DNA of 64,000 nt, from contig JADGRL010000001.1 in the NCBI GenBank assembly GCA_017880865.1, positions 92,146-156,145 of the forward strand, in the 5' to 3' direction. The notes beneath the pieces were generated by a model that ran no database searches, was not told the origin of the DNA, and saw only the letters and a program-made list of their open reading frames with translations. This document shows positions 1 to 9,710 of the stretch, piece by piece. Every line of letters begins with the position of its first letter. The stretch's first letter is position 1. The position numbers and the translations under genes are program-made. The DNA comes from Gallionella sp. (GTDB lineage: Bacteria > Pseudomonadota > Gammaproteobacteria > Burkholderiales > Gallionellaceae).

Positions 1-409
1 TCATTTGCACCTGTTCCTTATCGGCATGACCGTTGCCGACCACGGCCTGTTTGACCTGCAAGGCGGTGTATTCCGATACCGGCAGATTCGCCAGCACCGC
101 CGCGCAAATCGCCGCACCGCGCGCTTGACCGAGCAGCAAGGTGGATTGCGGGTTGACGTTGACGAACACTTTTTCCACCGCCGCCTGATCGGGCTTGTGC
201 TGCGCGATCACCTCGCTCAACGAATTCAGGATGACTTTTAAGCGCTCCGGCAACTCGCCGTCCGGTGTCTTGATGCAGCCGCTGGCGACGTAATGCAATT
301 GCTGCCCGACTTTATCTAAAACACCAAAGCCCGTGATGCGCAGGCCGGGATCGATACCTAGAATGCGTGTGTGAGAAGAGGGAAGAGGGAAGAGGGAAGG
401 GTGCGTCAT
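1..409 (-). CDS. ruvC: Crossover junction endodeoxyribonuclease RuvC (partial, C-terminus beyond window)
   Basis: RuvC resolves Holliday junctions together with RuvAB. The reverse strand reads [15 protein letters not shown] near the N-terminus, which carries the first catalytic Asp. It continues through AAVEKVFVN (second acidic residue) and ends at [10 protein letters not shown] at the window edge, so the 3' end is missing. The only in-frame start close to the conserved core is the ATG at 409. It gives about 14 extra residues ([14 protein letters not shown]) encoded by a CCCTCTT-type short tandem repeat that most RuvC proteins lack. yebC lies immediately upstream in the same direction, the usual yebC-ruvC order. 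The identity is firm, the exact start less so. Confidence 0.9.
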   Translation of the reverse strand, partial: MTHPSLFPLPSSHTRILGIDPGLRITGFGVLDKVGQQLHYVASGCIKTPDGELPERLKVILNSLSEVIAQHKPDQAAVEKVFVNVNPQSTLLLGQARGAAICAAVLANLPVSEYTALQVKQAVVGNGHADKEQVQM

Positions 410-445
410 AGGTGCGCCAGAGGTTTTACCCTTCCCTCTTCTCCA
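372..445. repeat. Short purine-rich tandem repeat with an inverted copy
   Basis: About three units of AGGGAAG lie at 376-400, and a reverse-complementary copy (ACCCTTCCCTCTTCTCC) lies at about 428-444. The two arms could form a stem of 12 or more base pairs around a 25-nt loop. The repeat covers the yebC-ruvC gap and the first codons of ruvC. Confidence 0.6.
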
Positions 446-459
446 TTATCCCTTCCCAT

Positions 460-1185
460 TTATTCTTCAATCACTGAGGTGGTATAAACTTCCTGTACGT
501 CGTCGAGGTCTTCCAGCGCGTCGAGCAGCTTTTGCATCTTTACCGCGTCGTCGCCGGTGAAGATCACCTCGTTGGCGGGTTTCATGATGACTTCGCCGAA
601 TTCCGGTTTATAGCCTGCCGTTTCCAGCGCCTGCTTCACGTTCACAAAATCATGCGGGGAAGTGATCACTTCGATGCTGCCGTCATCGTTGCTGACGATG
701 TCTTCCGCACCCGCATCCAGCGCCACCTCCATCAGGCCGTTCTCGTCCGTGCCGGGGGCGAAAATCATTTGTCCGCAATGATGGAACAGGAACGACACCG
801 AACCGTCGGTGCCGAGATTGCCGCCATTCTTGGAAAAGGCATGGCGCACGTCGGCGACGGTGCGGGTCTTGTTGTCGGTCATGCAATCCACCATCACCGC
901 CGCGCCGTTGATGCCGTAACCTTCGTAGCGTATTTCCAGATACTCGACGCCATCAAGTTCGCCGCTGCCGCGCTTGATCGCGCGCTCGACGTTGTCTTTG
1001 GGCATGTTGTTGGCATACGCCTTGTCCATCGCCAGGCGCAGGCGCGGATTGCCGTCCGGGTCGCCGCCGCCCAGCCGTGCCGCCACGGTGATTTCCTTGA
1101 TTAACCGTGTGAAAATTTTACCGCGCTTGGAATCCTGCTTGCCCTTGCGGTGTTGGATGTTTGCCCATTTGCTGTGACCTGCCAT
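460..1185 (-). CDS. yebC: YebC/PmpR family translation or transcription regulator
   Basis: The 241-residue protein starts [18 protein letters not shown], the family hallmark, and shows the later conserved blocks [15 protein letters not shown] and YEGYG. YebC proteins have been described both as DNA-binding regulators and as factors that relieve ribosome stalling at proline stretches. A TTG four codons upstream is also open, but GGAGA sits correctly before the ATG at 1185. The gene is transcribed towards ruvC and diverges from the ATPase gene at 1254, with less than 70 bp for both promoters. Confidence 0.95.
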   Translation of the reverse strand: MAGHSKWANIQHRKGKQDSKRGKIFTRLIKEITVAARLGGGDPDGNPRLRLAMDKAYANNMPKDNVERAIKRGSGELDGVEYLEIRYEGYGINGAAVMVDCMTDNKTRTVADVRHAFSKNGGNLGTDGSVSFLFHHCGQMIFAPGTDENGLMEVALDAGAEDIVSNDDGSIEVITSPHDFVNVKQALETAGYKPEFGEVIMKPANEVIFTGDDAVKMQKLLDALEDLDDVQEVYTTSVIEE

Positions 1186-1253
1186 ATTGCTCTCCAATAA
1201 TATATCTGAGCGATGGTATCATTTAGGCCGTTGCAACCCAAGCCAGACCGAAT

Positions 1254-2786
1254 ATGAACGAACCGCTGCTGATCGCAAAAAACAACGAACAAGAACTCTA
1301 CATGCTGCCGCACATGGCCAACCGCCACGGTCTGATCACGGGTGCGACCGGCACCGGCAAGACCGTCACGCTGCAATCGCTTGCTGAATCGTTCAGCCGC
1401 ATCGGCGTGCCGGTGTTTCTCTCCGACATCAAGGGCGACTTGTCCGGTTTGAGCAAAGCCGGCGGCGGCAATGCAAAGGTGTCCGCGCGCGTCGAGCAGC
1501 TCAAGCTGGAGAATTTCGCGCATCAAGGCTATCCAGTGACGTTCTGGGACGTGTTCGGCAAGATGGGCCATCCGTTGCGCGCGACGATCTCCGACATGGG
1601 GCCGCTGCTGATCGGGCGCATGTTAAATTTAAATGAGGTGCAGCAGGGCGTGCTGGCGCTGGTGTTCAAGATCGCCGACGATTGCGGCCTGCTGTTGCTC
1701 GATCTGAAAGATCTTCGCGCGATGGTGCAGAGCGTCGGCGACAACGCATCCGATTTCACCACCGAATACGGCAACATTTCCACCGCCAGCATTGGCGCGA
1801 TCCAGCGCGGCCTGTTGCAAATCGAGATGCAGGGCGGCGAGCATCTGTTCGGCGAACCGATGCTCAACATCGAAGACCTGATGCAGACCGACAGCGACGG
1901 TTACGGCATGATCAACATCCTCGCCGCCGACCAACTGATGACCTCGCCCAAGGTGTACTCGACGCTGTTATTGTGGCTGCTCGCCGAGCTGTTCGAGCAT
2001 CTGCCCGAAGCGGGTGACTTGGCCAAACCCAAGCTGGTGTTCTTCTTCGATGAGGCGCATCTGCTGTTCAACGACGCACCCGCAGCACTGCTCGACAAGA
2101 TCGAACAGGTGGTGCGCCTGATCCGCTCCAAAGGCGTAGGCGTGTATTTCGTCACGCAGAATCCGGCCGACGTGCCGGACAAGGTGTTGGGACAACTCGG
2201 CAACCGCATCCAACATGCGCTGCGCGCCTTTTCACCGCGCGATCAGAAAGCGGTGCGGGCCGCCGCCGAAACCATGCGCGACAATCCGGCTCTTGATGAA
2301 GCGACCGTCATCACCCAGCTCGGCGTCGGCGAAGCGCTGGTCTCCTGCCTCGATGAGAAGGGCACGCCCGGCATCGTCGAACGCGCGCTGATCGTCCCGC
2401 CACAGGCGCAGATCGGCCCTATCACTGAAACTGAGCGTAACGCCATCATTCAGAGTTCATTGCTCGCAGGTCATTACGAAAAAATAGTCGACCGCGAATC
2501 GGCCTATGAGATTCTCAAAGGCCGCACCGTTGAAAAACAGCCTGAAGTGGCCGCACCCCAACCTGTCGCTGCACCGCAACCCGCAAACGGCGGCGGATTC
2601 GGCGACATGCTGGGCGGCATCTTCGGTAATAATGGCGGTGGAATTGGCGCTGGAAACGTCAGGTCCAGCAATCGCCAGGGCATCGGTGAGGCCTTCGTCA
2701 AGAGTGCCGCGCGCTCGATCGGCTCGGCAGTCGGACGCGAGATCATCCGAGGCGTGTTAGGTTCGATAATGGGCGGGCGCAGATAA
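1254..2786 (+). CDS. HerA-like helicase, DUF853 family ATPase (YjgR type)
   Basis: This is a 510-residue cytoplasmic P-loop ATPase. Walker A is GATGTGKT at residues 30-37. A Walker B-like stretch [13 protein letters not shown] lies near residue 265, and [28 protein letters not shown] follows as the HerA/FtsK sensor region. The C-terminus is a proline/alanine linker and then a glycine-rich tail ([18 protein letters not shown]), as usual for DUF853. The family resembles the HerA DNA pump, but its physiological role is not established. No NurA-type nuclease is adjacent. Length and motifs are normal. Confidence 0.88.
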   Translation: MNEPLLIAKNNEQELYMLPHMANRHGLITGATGTGKTVTLQSLAESFSRIGVPVFLSDIKGDLSGLSKAGGGNAKVSARVEQLKLENFAHQGYPVTFWDVFGKMGHPLRATISDMGPLLIGRMLNLNEVQQGVLALVFKIADDCGLLLLDLKDLRAMVQSVGDNASDFTTEYGNISTASIGAIQRGLLQIEMQGGEHLFGEPMLNIEDLMQTDSDGYGMINILAADQLMTSPKVYSTLLLWLLAELFEHLPEAGDLAKPKLVFFFDEAHLLFNDAPAALLDKIEQVVRLIRSKGVGVYFVTQNPADVPDKVLGQLGNRIQHALRAFSPRDQKAVRAAAETMRDNPALDEATVITQLGVGEALVSCLDEKGTPGIVERALIVPPQAQIGPITETERNAIIQSSLLAGHYEKIVDRESAYEILKGRTVEKQPEVAAPQPVAAPQPANGGGFGDMLGGIFGNNGGGIGAGNVRSSNRQGIGEAFVKSAARSIGSAVGREIIRGVLGSIMGGRR

Positions 2787-2849
2787 TCGCCGCCAATTTC
2801 CGGACAGCAATTTCCAGAGCAGCAATCTTCCAAAAAAGGTGTGCACCAA

Positions 2850-3467
2850 ATGAAAACGATTCTGATTGCAAATCCCAAAGGCGGTTGCGGCAAGACCACG
2901 CTCTCGGTCAACATCGCCGGATTTCTGGCCAACAGGGGCAAGACCGTGTCCATACTCGACATGGACATACAACAATCCTCCTCGTTGTGGATTGAGGAAC
3001 GCCCGAAGGATCTGCCGCCGATACGCGCGATGAAACACAACAAGGCGTCGGAGGGTAAAAGCGATTGGCTGGTGGTGGATTCTGCCGCTGGTCTAGCCGG
3101 CAGCAATCTCGCCTATTCGCTGGTCAAGCAGGTTAATAAAATCATCGTGCCCATCGTTCCCTCGCTGTTCGACCTGCGTGCCAGCCAAGACTTTTTAAAA
3201 GAACTGATCGAGGAAAAGAAAGTGCGCAACAGCCACTGCCACATTGGCGTCGTCGGCATGCGCATGGAGCCACGCACCCGCGCCGCACAGGCGCTGGAAT
3301 ATTTTCTCTCTACCGTTGATTTGCCGATACTGGCCTACCTGCGCGAAACCCAGGTCTACGTGAACGCCGCCTTCGAGGGAAAGTCCCTGTTCGATCTGCC
3401 TCCCTACCTTGCCGAGCGCGAACTCGAACAATGGACGTTTTTGCAAGAATGGCTGGAGAAGAACTGA
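2850..3467 (+). CDS. ParA-family ATPase (orphan, no ParB partner)
   Basis: This is a 205-residue protein with a deviant Walker A (KGGCGKTT, residues 10-17), a switch-like DMDIQQSSSLW at about 38-48 and VVDSAAG at about 76-82, as in ParA/MinD/McdA ATPases. Such proteins position chromosomes, plasmids or cellular cargo on the nucleoid. No ParB or cargo adaptor gene lies next to it, so its cargo is unknown. The ATG at 2850 is preferred; a GTG nine bases upstream is in frame and nearer the AAGG motif. It lies about 60 bp after the DUF853 gene and may be co-transcribed. Confidence 0.85.
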   Translation: MKTILIANPKGGCGKTTLSVNIAGFLANRGKTVSILDMDIQQSSSLWIEERPKDLPPIRAMKHNKASEGKSDWLVVDSAAGLAGSNLAYSLVKQVNKIIVPIVPSLFDLRASQDFLKELIEEKKVRNSHCHIGVVGMRMEPRTRAAQALEYFLSTVDLPILAYLRETQVYVNAAFEGKSLFDLPPYLAERELEQWTFLQEWLEKN

Positions 3468-3573
3468 TCTCGCGCAGTTGATTTATGCTGGCAGGCAACA
3501 TCCCCCGCCTAATCCAGACGACTTGCCCGTCCGCCAAATAAAACGCCGTTCACCGCCTATAAAATAACCAACA

Positions 3574-5496
3574 ATGAATCTGATGCCGTCCCTTGCCCGC
3601 ATGCGGCAACTTGCACCCTTGTCACTGGTTTTGGCCAGCGCAATGATTGCAGTTGCAGCCTATTTGCAGGCATTAAACTTCCCGTTTCTGTTAGACGATA
3701 TTGCCTACATTGTTTGGAATACCAAACTGCCCGGACTGCACCTGAGCGAACTATGGCGACTCTTTACAGAGCCCTATAACGACAATTTTGAGTTCCTTCC
3801 GTTGCGGGATCTTTCCTTCTGGATCGACTTGAAGTTGTTCGGCCTGACACCTTCCGCATTCCGGCTGCACAACATCCTTTTGTATCTGCTCAGCTTGCCG
3901 CTTGTTTATGCCGTCACGGCTAGCGTATGGCGATATTTTCGCCCGGCAGACGCTGCCAGCGCGCCATGGGCAGCGGCAGTCGTCACCGCATTGTTTGCGC
4001 TGCATCCCGCTCTGGTCGAATCCGTAGTTTGGATCTGTGGAAGTAAATATGTACTTCCCAATTTGTTCGCTATGCTTGCACTTGGGTTTGCCATCAACGC
4101 CAAACGGGAACGGGGGCTTTCTGCACCGCATGCGATCGCAACCCTGATTGCATTTGTGGCGGTGATGCTCTCCAAGTCATCCTATGTTGCGATAGCGCCG
4201 CTCATTGCCATGCTTTGGATGATGTTCTGGCACGACACTCCGTCGCCGGATCGGCGCCGTAGCCAATTGTTGTGGCCTCTCTCAATATTGTTGCTGGCGG
4301 CGTTGATGATTAAAATCTTTATTGCCAGCAATCAAGGTTTTGATAGCCTTCCCTTCTATTTTGGCGTTGAGGCGGTCATCCGATCATTGGCTTCGCTAGG
4401 ATGGCTGGCTCGTCTTGTCATCAGCCCGGAAAATCGTCATTTTTATTACCCGGTATTCGAGGATCCGTATCTTCCTGTCATGGTCGCCCTAGGTGCTGCG
4501 GTTCTGGCTGGGGCAGCAGCCAGTATAGTCATCATCCTGCGCAGACGCTCACTTGAGGGATTTGCCTGGGTTGCTTTTTTGCTGCTCTGCGTACCGTACA
4601 TCCAGCTGATCCCCCATACGCCGCCTTCACTTGTTTCAGACCGTTATTTAGCACTCGCGGTGTGGCCGTTCATTCTGTTGCTTGTCGCCCTGTCATGGCG
4701 CTTGAGCCCTGTGCCCCGCACGGTGCTATTGCTTGCCTTCGCATTGTCATGGAGCTGGCAAACCGTAGAGCGGTCTCGCGACTGGCGCGATTTCGAAACA
4801 TTGGTCGACGCAGATTTGCGTACCTACCCTGGATACTATATGCCGGCTGTATATAAAATCACCAGCTTCCAGTTGCCACGGGGACAGTTTCGCGAGGCAA
4901 GCGAAACCGCTGGGCGCATAACCACCCCCGAGTTCCGTGAGATCATGCTCGACATGATCAGGATTCACCATGGCGGGGATGCCGATGCCGTCGCTACCGG
5001 CAAGCTCCAGGAAGCAATGGTTCTGCTCTGGAAACTGGAACAGGACCTCAAGCTACCGCCTGCTCAAGCCCAATGGAATTCGCCCGTAAACAATCTCTGG
5101 CAAAGGATGCCCTTCCTGCTTGCGATTGAATGGAAATACCTGACTGAACGTTTTCCTGACGATGTATCGGTTCGCTACAACGCCGGGTTATGGATGCTGG
5201 ATGCTCACCGATACGATGAGGCAGTCGCTTATTTGCGTTTTGCAACAGAGTCGCAACAGCTACCGAACTCCGTGCGCGGGTCAGCCTTCGAGAGCCTCGG
5301 TCTTGCCTTGATGAATTCCGGACATATTACCGAAGCGGAAGCGCCACTACGTGCCGCGCTGACGCAATCGCCTCCAGATTTGCTGGCATATTGCGCACTC
5401 TCGAAGATATACAGGCAGACCAACCGACCTGAAGAGGCCGCGCGCGCCGAAGCTAACTGCCCAAGCAGCGCAAGTACAAATCCTCTCCATCATTGA
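3574..5496 (+). CDS. Polytopic GT-C-like membrane protein with C-terminal TPR repeats
   Basis: The 640-residue protein begins with a membrane anchor, followed by a loop with LLDDIAYIVWN that carries the acidic pair typical of GT-C glycosyltransferases of the PMT/TMTC kind. About ten hydrophobic segments follow, including ALHPALVESVVWICGSKY. The last ~150 residues form tetratricopeptide repeats (DVSVRYNAGLWML, SAFESLGLALMNSGH, LLAYCALSKIYRQT). By family analogy it may transfer sugar from a lipid carrier to a periplasmic target, but the substrate is unknown. The start is the ATG at 3574. No glycan genes are nearby. Confidence 0.7.
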   Translation: MNLMPSLARMRQLAPLSLVLASAMIAVAAYLQALNFPFLLDDIAYIVWNTKLPGLHLSELWRLFTEPYNDNFEFLPLRDLSFWIDLKLFGLTPSAFRLHNILLYLLSLPLVYAVTASVWRYFRPADAASAPWAAAVVTALFALHPALVESVVWICGSKYVLPNLFAMLALGFAINAKRERGLSAPHAIATLIAFVAVMLSKSSYVAIAPLIAMLWMMFWHDTPSPDRRRSQLLWPLSILLLAALMIKIFIASNQGFDSLPFYFGVEAVIRSLASLGWLARLVISPENRHFYYPVFEDPYLPVMVALGAAVLAGAAASIVIILRRRSLEGFAWVAFLLLCVPYIQLIPHTPPSLVSDRYLALAVWPFILLLVALSWRLSPVPRTVLLLAFALSWSWQTVERSRDWRDFETLVDADLRTYPGYYMPAVYKITSFQLPRGQFREASETAGRITTPEFREIMLDMIRIHHGGDADAVATGKLQEAMVLLWKLEQDLKLPPAQAQWNSPVNNLWQRMPFLLAIEWKYLTERFPDDVSVRYNAGLWMLDAHRYDEAVAYLRFATESQQLPNSVRGSAFESLGLALMNSGHITEAEAPLRAALTQSPPDLLAYCALSKIYRQTNRPEEAARAEANCPSSASTNPLHH

Positions 5497-5526
5497 GCTG
5501 CAGACAGTGGCTTAAGCTGCGTGAGC

Positions 5527-6249
5527 TCAGCGCGCTGCGATATTGAAACGCATGATGCGGTAAAAACCCGCGAAGCAATATTCAACACAGGGTTCAGCTT
5601 GCAGCGCTTTACCGTTCTGCCTGAGCGCATCGCTTAATTTTCCCGCCACGTCTTCCTGCCAAAATCCCGGCAAAAAAGGTTCGAGATGTCCGAGCAACAA
5701 ACGGAATAGAGTGAAGCGATACAGCCAGTGTCGCAGCGGGGTGGCGGCATATTCCGTGATCAGCACCGAGCCGCCGGGACGCACCACGCGCGCGATCTCT
5801 GCGTAAGTTTTTTGCCGCGCTGCGGCAGGCATTTCGTGAAATAAAAAGAACACGATGATCTGATCGAATGCGTCGGTGCGATAAGCCAGACATTCCACAT
5901 TCATGCGCGCCAGATGACAGCGATCCGAGTAATTTAATGTCTTGCGCCGCGCCAATTGCAACTGACCGGCAGCGATATCGCACAGGTGAATTTCATTGCG
6001 GGTGCCAGACAGCAGCGACGGTGTGAGCTTGCCGTACACGCAGCTCAGTTGCAGCAGCTTCGCGTCTGGCCTGGTCTCGACCTGCGCCAGGGTCTTTTTC
6101 AACAGCCGGTCATATTGGCCGAACAGGATCGCGTTGATGATGGGCTGGTGATCAAAAAACCAGATGCCCCAGCGCCAAAGATACGCCCACCAGTAATAGC
6201 GGGCGAGATACACGGGCACACCGTCGAGAAATTTTTTGTATAAGCGCAT
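5527..6249 (-). CDS. rquA: Rhodoquinone biosynthesis methyltransferase-like protein RquA
   Basis: The 240-residue protein belongs to the class I methyltransferase fold. Its features match RquA rather than UbiE/UbiG: PVYLARYYWWAYLW near the N-terminus, the altered motif I LSCVYGKLTP, and DQIIVFFLFHEMP followed by ARVVRPGGSVLITEY. RquA converts ubiquinone to rhodoquinone, replacing a methoxy group with an amino group in an SAM-dependent reaction. Rhodoquinone is a low-potential quinone used with fumarate reductase and in other reverse electron flow. The gene lies 32 bp downstream of ychF on the same strand, and the multiheme cluster starts on the other side of ychF. The call rests on remembered motif similarity; a generic methyltransferase is the alternative. 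Confidence 0.7.
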   Translation of the reverse strand: MRLYKKFLDGVPVYLARYYWWAYLWRWGIWFFDHQPIINAILFGQYDRLLKKTLAQVETRPDAKLLQLSCVYGKLTPSLLSGTRNEIHLCDIAAGQLQLARRKTLNYSDRCHLARMNVECLAYRTDAFDQIIVFFLFHEMPAAARQKTYAEIARVVRPGGSVLITEYAATPLRHWLYRFTLFRLLLGHLEPFLPGFWQEDVAGKLSDALRQNGKALQAEPCVEYCFAGFYRIMRFNIAAR

Positions 6250-6281
6250 ACCCGGCGGGCAGGGTGCCTTCGATCAATGAC

Positions 6282-7373
6282 TTAGACGTTAAACAAAAAA
6301 TTCAGCACATCGCCATCCTGCACGACATAATCCTTACCTTCGACACGCATCTTGCCCTTTTCCTTGGCACCCGCTTCACCGCCGCAGGCGATGAAATCGG
6401 CAAAGGCAATGGTCTGCGCGCGGATGAAGCCTTTTTCGAAATCGGTGTGGATCACGCCCGCTGCCTGCGGTGCGGTGTCGCCTTTGTGGATGGTCCAGGC
6501 ACGCACCTCTTTTACTCCGGCGGTGAAATAAGTTTGCAGGCCGAGCAGCTCATAACCGGTGCGGATCAGGCGGTTCAAGCCGGGTTCATCAAGACCCAGA
6601 TCGGCGAGGAATTCTTTCTTGTCGGCATCGTCCAGGTCGGCCAACTCAGCTTCAATTTTGGCGCAGAGCGCTACCACGGGTGCGCCCTCTTTCGCCGCAT
6701 ATTCACGCAAGCGATCGAGATGCGGGTTGTTCTCAAAACCGTCTTCCATCACGTTGCCGACATACATCGCAGGCTTGATCGTGAGCAGACACAAGGGCTT
6801 GAGCAGGAAAATCTCATCATCGCTCAAATTCATCGTGCGCGCAGGTTGCCCCTCGTTCAAATGCGGCAGCAGCTTCTCAAGTACGACGACCAGCTTCTGC
6901 GCATCCTTGTCACCCGATCGGGCTTTTTTGGTATCGCGATGCAGCGTGCGTTCCACCACCGCCATATCCGCCAGCGCCAATTCGGTGATGATGGTTTCGA
7001 TGTCGGCCAAGGGATCAATCTTGTTCGAGACGTGGATCACGTTCGGATCATCGAAACAGCGCACCACGTTGACGATCGCATCGGTCTCGCGAATGTTGGC
7101 CAGGAACTGGTTGCCCAGGCCTTCACCCTTGGACGCGCCCGCGACCAGACCTGCGATATCGACGAACTCGACGATGGCCGGCTGCATGCGCTGCGGCTTG
7201 ACGATTTTCGCCAGCTCGTCCATGCGCGCATCCGGCACCTCGACGATGCCGACGTTCGGCTCGATCGTGCAGAAGGGATAATTCTCCGCCGCGATGCCCG
7301 CCTTGGTCAGCGCATTGAACAAGGTGGATTTGCCCACGTTAGGCAGGCCGACGATTCCGCATTTCAAACTCAT
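6282..7373 (-). CDS. ychF: Redox-regulated ribosome-binding ATPase YchF
   Basis: This is a 363-residue Obg-family P-loop NTPase. It starts [22 protein letters not shown] (G1 motif), has [20 protein letters not shown] as G3, and ends with the TGS-like domain ([36 protein letters not shown]). YchF binds 50S/70S ribosomes and hydrolyses ATP. In many betaproteobacteria it follows pth directly; here about 6 kb of oppositely oriented cytochrome genes separate the two. Length and motifs are normal. Confidence 0.96.
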   Translation of the reverse strand: MSLKCGIVGLPNVGKSTLFNALTKAGIAAENYPFCTIEPNVGIVEVPDARMDELAKIVKPQRMQPAIVEFVDIAGLVAGASKGEGLGNQFLANIRETDAIVNVVRCFDDPNVIHVSNKIDPLADIETIITELALADMAVVERTLHRDTKKARSGDKDAQKLVVVLEKLLPHLNEGQPARTMNLSDDEIFLLKPLCLLTIKPAMYVGNVMEDGFENNPHLDRLREYAAKEGAPVVALCAKIEAELADLDDADKKEFLADLGLDEPGLNRLIRTGYELLGLQTYFTAGVKEVRAWTIHKGDTAPQAAGVIHTDFEKGFIRAQTIAFADFIACGGEAGAKEKGKMRVEGKDYVVQDGDVLNFLFNV

Positions 7374-7678
7374 GGTTGTTCCTTAACTTTTGCTGGATTC
7401 AAAAAAGGCGCGAATTGTAACATCCTTGGGCACTCCGCCTTGCCGAGACCATGATGTCTAATACTTAAAGACACATTCAACGGCCAGAAAAAAGGCTTTG
7501 ATGTGCGGTAGCGCACAGAGTGGATGAAAACCCGCCTGTAACCTGCGGCCTCACCGTTAAATGTGCGAGCAACGAAAATATGATAATGGGCGCACGCAAA
7601 AACAAAAGTGCAATATTTTCAAGATAAAATATCTGGATGGAAAAAATCTACGTACTGATGGGTATTAAAGGGCGATCC
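7374..7678. promoter_or_regulatory. Divergent control region between ychF and the cytochrome cluster
   Basis: This 305-bp stretch contains no convincing gene and must hold the ychF and cytochrome-cluster promoters. It contains a short inverted repeat GTGCG-gtag-CGCAC at 7503-7516. A 7-bp inverted repeat ATATTTT-N6-AAAATAT at 7613-7632 lies about 46 bp before the preferred start of the first cytochrome gene and is a possible operator. No clear promoter hexamers were assigned. Confidence 0.4.
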
Positions 7679-8848
7679 ATGTGTATTCGTATTATTAGGC
7701 TCGTAATAATGGTGGGCGCCATCAGTTGCGCGGGTTTACTTACTGTTTTGCAAACAGAAGCCGCCGCCAAAGAAATTCCCGTTCCACTGACCAAGCTCGA
7801 TAACGCAACTTGTCTGACCTGCCACGATGCAGACAAAGGGGATTTGAAAGCTACCGGAGCAAAGGCCACTTCCAAGCCGCTGCACGGCATCAATAACGAC
7901 AAATTCGGCAAGAGCGTACATGGCGAAATGCAATGCGTTGCCTGCCACAAAGACATCAGGGATGCTGTCGCACCGCACAAGAAAGGTACGGGGCAGAAAG
8001 CCGAATGCGTGTCGTGCCATCTTGCCTTGTGGGAAACAGCCAAGAAGGAAAACCTGACTCGTGAAAAAGCGCGCTTGGGCGTGGTGGTCAAGAACATCGA
8101 GACTTATAAAAGCTCATATCATGCGCGGCCCAACAAGGAAGACCCGTCGCGCGTCAATGCTGCCTGCGACGATTGCCACAACTCGCATACATTCAATGTC
8201 CCCCCTCAAGGAACTTCGCGACGCACGGATTGGCACCTGACTATCCCTGACGTGTGCGGCGCGCAATGCCATACCGACGAACTCGATGAATACAAGACTT
8301 CGGTGCATGGCAAGAAGGTACTGGAAGAGCACAACCAGAAGGCCGCCGTTTGCATCGACTGTCACACCACACACGGCATCGCCAACACGTCCAAAGACAC
8401 GTTCAAAATATCCATCACCGAGAATTGTGGCAGCTGCCATACCGAAAATTTGAAGTCCTACCGGTCTACCTATCACGGGCAAATCAACAAGCTGGGCTAC
8501 GGTTATACGGCCAAGTGTTATGACTGCCATGGCAGCCACGGCATCCTGAGCCCGAAGGACCCGGAATCGAAAGTGCATCCGAATAACCGCCTGAAGACTT
8601 GCCAGAAATGCCATACGCAAGCGACTCAGGGGTTCGTGACTTTCAGCCCGCACGCCAACACCCATGACTTCGAGCGCTACCCCCAGGTGTGGATCGTATC
8701 GAGGTTCATGTGGGCATTGCTCGCGGGCGTATTTGCATTTTTCTGGTTGCACACCGGATTGTGGTGGTACCGCGAAGCACAGGATCGCAAGGCACGCAGG
8801 AACCATCCCGACAGACGCCATCCCGACAAACCGAGGAGTGCAAAATGA
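7679..8848 (+). CDS. Membrane-anchored periplasmic multiheme cytochrome c (8-9 hemes; CbcL-like c-type subunit)
   Basis: The 389-residue protein has an N-terminal signal/anchor, eight CXXCH heme motifs (CLTCH at about residue 45, then CVACH, CVSCH, CDDCH, CIDCH, CGSCH, CYDCH, CQKCH) and one CX3CH (CGAQCH) that could bind a ninth heme. Repeated SVHG/TYHG histidines are likely distal ligands. A C-terminal helix (FMWALLAGVFAFFWLHTGLWWY) anchors it with the heme domain outside. Its stop overlaps the start of a diheme cytochrome b gene. This c-then-b order matches the two halves of Geobacter CbcL, a quinone-linked inner-membrane cytochrome with nine c-hemes. The start at 7679 has AAAGGG before it; an in-frame ATG at 7637 is possible. 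Confidence 0.85.
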   Translation: MCIRIIRLVIMVGAISCAGLLTVLQTEAAAKEIPVPLTKLDNATCLTCHDADKGDLKATGAKATSKPLHGINNDKFGKSVHGEMQCVACHKDIRDAVAPHKKGTGQKAECVSCHLALWETAKKENLTREKARLGVVVKNIETYKSSYHARPNKEDPSRVNAACDDCHNSHTFNVPPQGTSRRTDWHLTIPDVCGAQCHTDELDEYKTSVHGKKVLEEHNQKAAVCIDCHTTHGIANTSKDTFKISITENCGSCHTENLKSYRSTYHGQINKLGYGYTAKCYDCHGSHGILSPKDPESKVHPNNRLKTCQKCHTQATQGFVTFSPHANTHDFERYPQVWIVSRFMWALLAGVFAFFWLHTGLWWYREAQDRKARRNHPDRRHPDKPRSAK

Positions 8849-9705
8849 CACATCGTATTGTGGATGAATTGCCGCAACAGCATGGCAAGCAGGTACGGCG
8901 TTTCGGATTGATCTGGCGCATTGCGCACCTGTGTTTTGCGCTGAGCGTGATGCTGCTGATATTGACCGGCATGGCGGTGTTTTACGCCGACACGACCTGG
9001 GCACCGGTCATCATGCAGGCATTTGGCGGCCCCAGAGTGGCGGGCATCGTGCATCGCACCAGCGCGGCCATCATGCTGTCCATATTCTTTTTGCATCTGG
9101 TCGGCGTGAGTATCAACATCGCGCGCAACTGGAAAACATTCAAAATTTTCGGGCCGGATTCGCTGGTGCCAAACTGGAAGGACTTCAAGGATATTGTCGG
9201 GATGTTCAAGTGGTTCGTGGGCCGTGGCAAGCGGCCGATTTTCGACCGCTGGACGTACTGGGAGAAATTCGATTACTGGGCCGTGTTCTGGGGTATGGCC
9301 ATCATCGGCAGCACCGGTATGATGTTGGCTTTCCCGAACGTGACCGCATCAATATTACCCGGCTGGGTGTTTAACGTCGCCACCATCATTCACGGGGAAG
9401 AAGCTTTTCTCGCCGCCGTATTCCTGTTTACGGTGCACTTTTTCAACAACCATTTCAGGCCGGACAAGTTGCCGCCCCCGGATGTGGTGATGTTCACAGG
9501 CTCAGTACCGATGGAAGAGTTCAAGCGCGAACACCCGGCGCAATACGCGCGCATGGTTGAAACAGGACAGCTCGAAAAATATCTGGTGGATACACCGCCA
9601 CACGCACTGACGCTGGGTTCCAAGATATTGGGGCTGACTCTGATCGCGATCGGATTGACGCTGCTGGTGCTGGTGATCGTGGGCTTCGTATCTGCTTCGA
9701 CATAA
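8845..9705 (+). CDS. Diheme cytochrome b561-like membrane subunit (FdnI/HydC type)
   Basis: The 286-residue protein has four main hydrophobic helices and histidines placed for two b-hemes: RIAHLCFA in helix 1, GIVHRTSAAIML and FFLHLVGV in helix 2, and IIHGEEAF plus FTVHFFNNH in the later helices. This is the pattern of formate dehydrogenase gamma, HydC and thiosulfate reductase cytochrome b subunits, which exchange electrons with quinones. The start ATG overlaps the upstream stop (ATGA) and GAGGAG precedes it, so translation is coupled to the multiheme protein. A final helix ends the protein after a soluble loop. Together the pair is inferred to be a quinone oxidoreductase module. Confidence 0.85.
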   Translation: MTHRIVDELPQQHGKQVRRFGLIWRIAHLCFALSVMLLILTGMAVFYADTTWAPVIMQAFGGPRVAGIVHRTSAAIMLSIFFLHLVGVSINIARNWKTFKIFGPDSLVPNWKDFKDIVGMFKWFVGRGKRPIFDRWTYWEKFDYWAVFWGMAIIGSTGMMLAFPNVTASILPGWVFNVATIIHGEEAFLAAVFLFTVHFFNNHFRPDKLPPPDVVMFTGSVPMEEFKREHPAQYARMVETGQLEKYLVDTPPHALTLGSKILGLTLIAIGLTLLVLVIVGFVSAST

Positions 9706-9710
9706 GGGAA

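Noticed and set aside
6264..7454. Long plus-strand open frame opposite ychF
   Set aside because: It is the antisense shadow of a clear ychF gene, has no ribosome site or domain, and its composition follows the codon pattern of the opposite strand.
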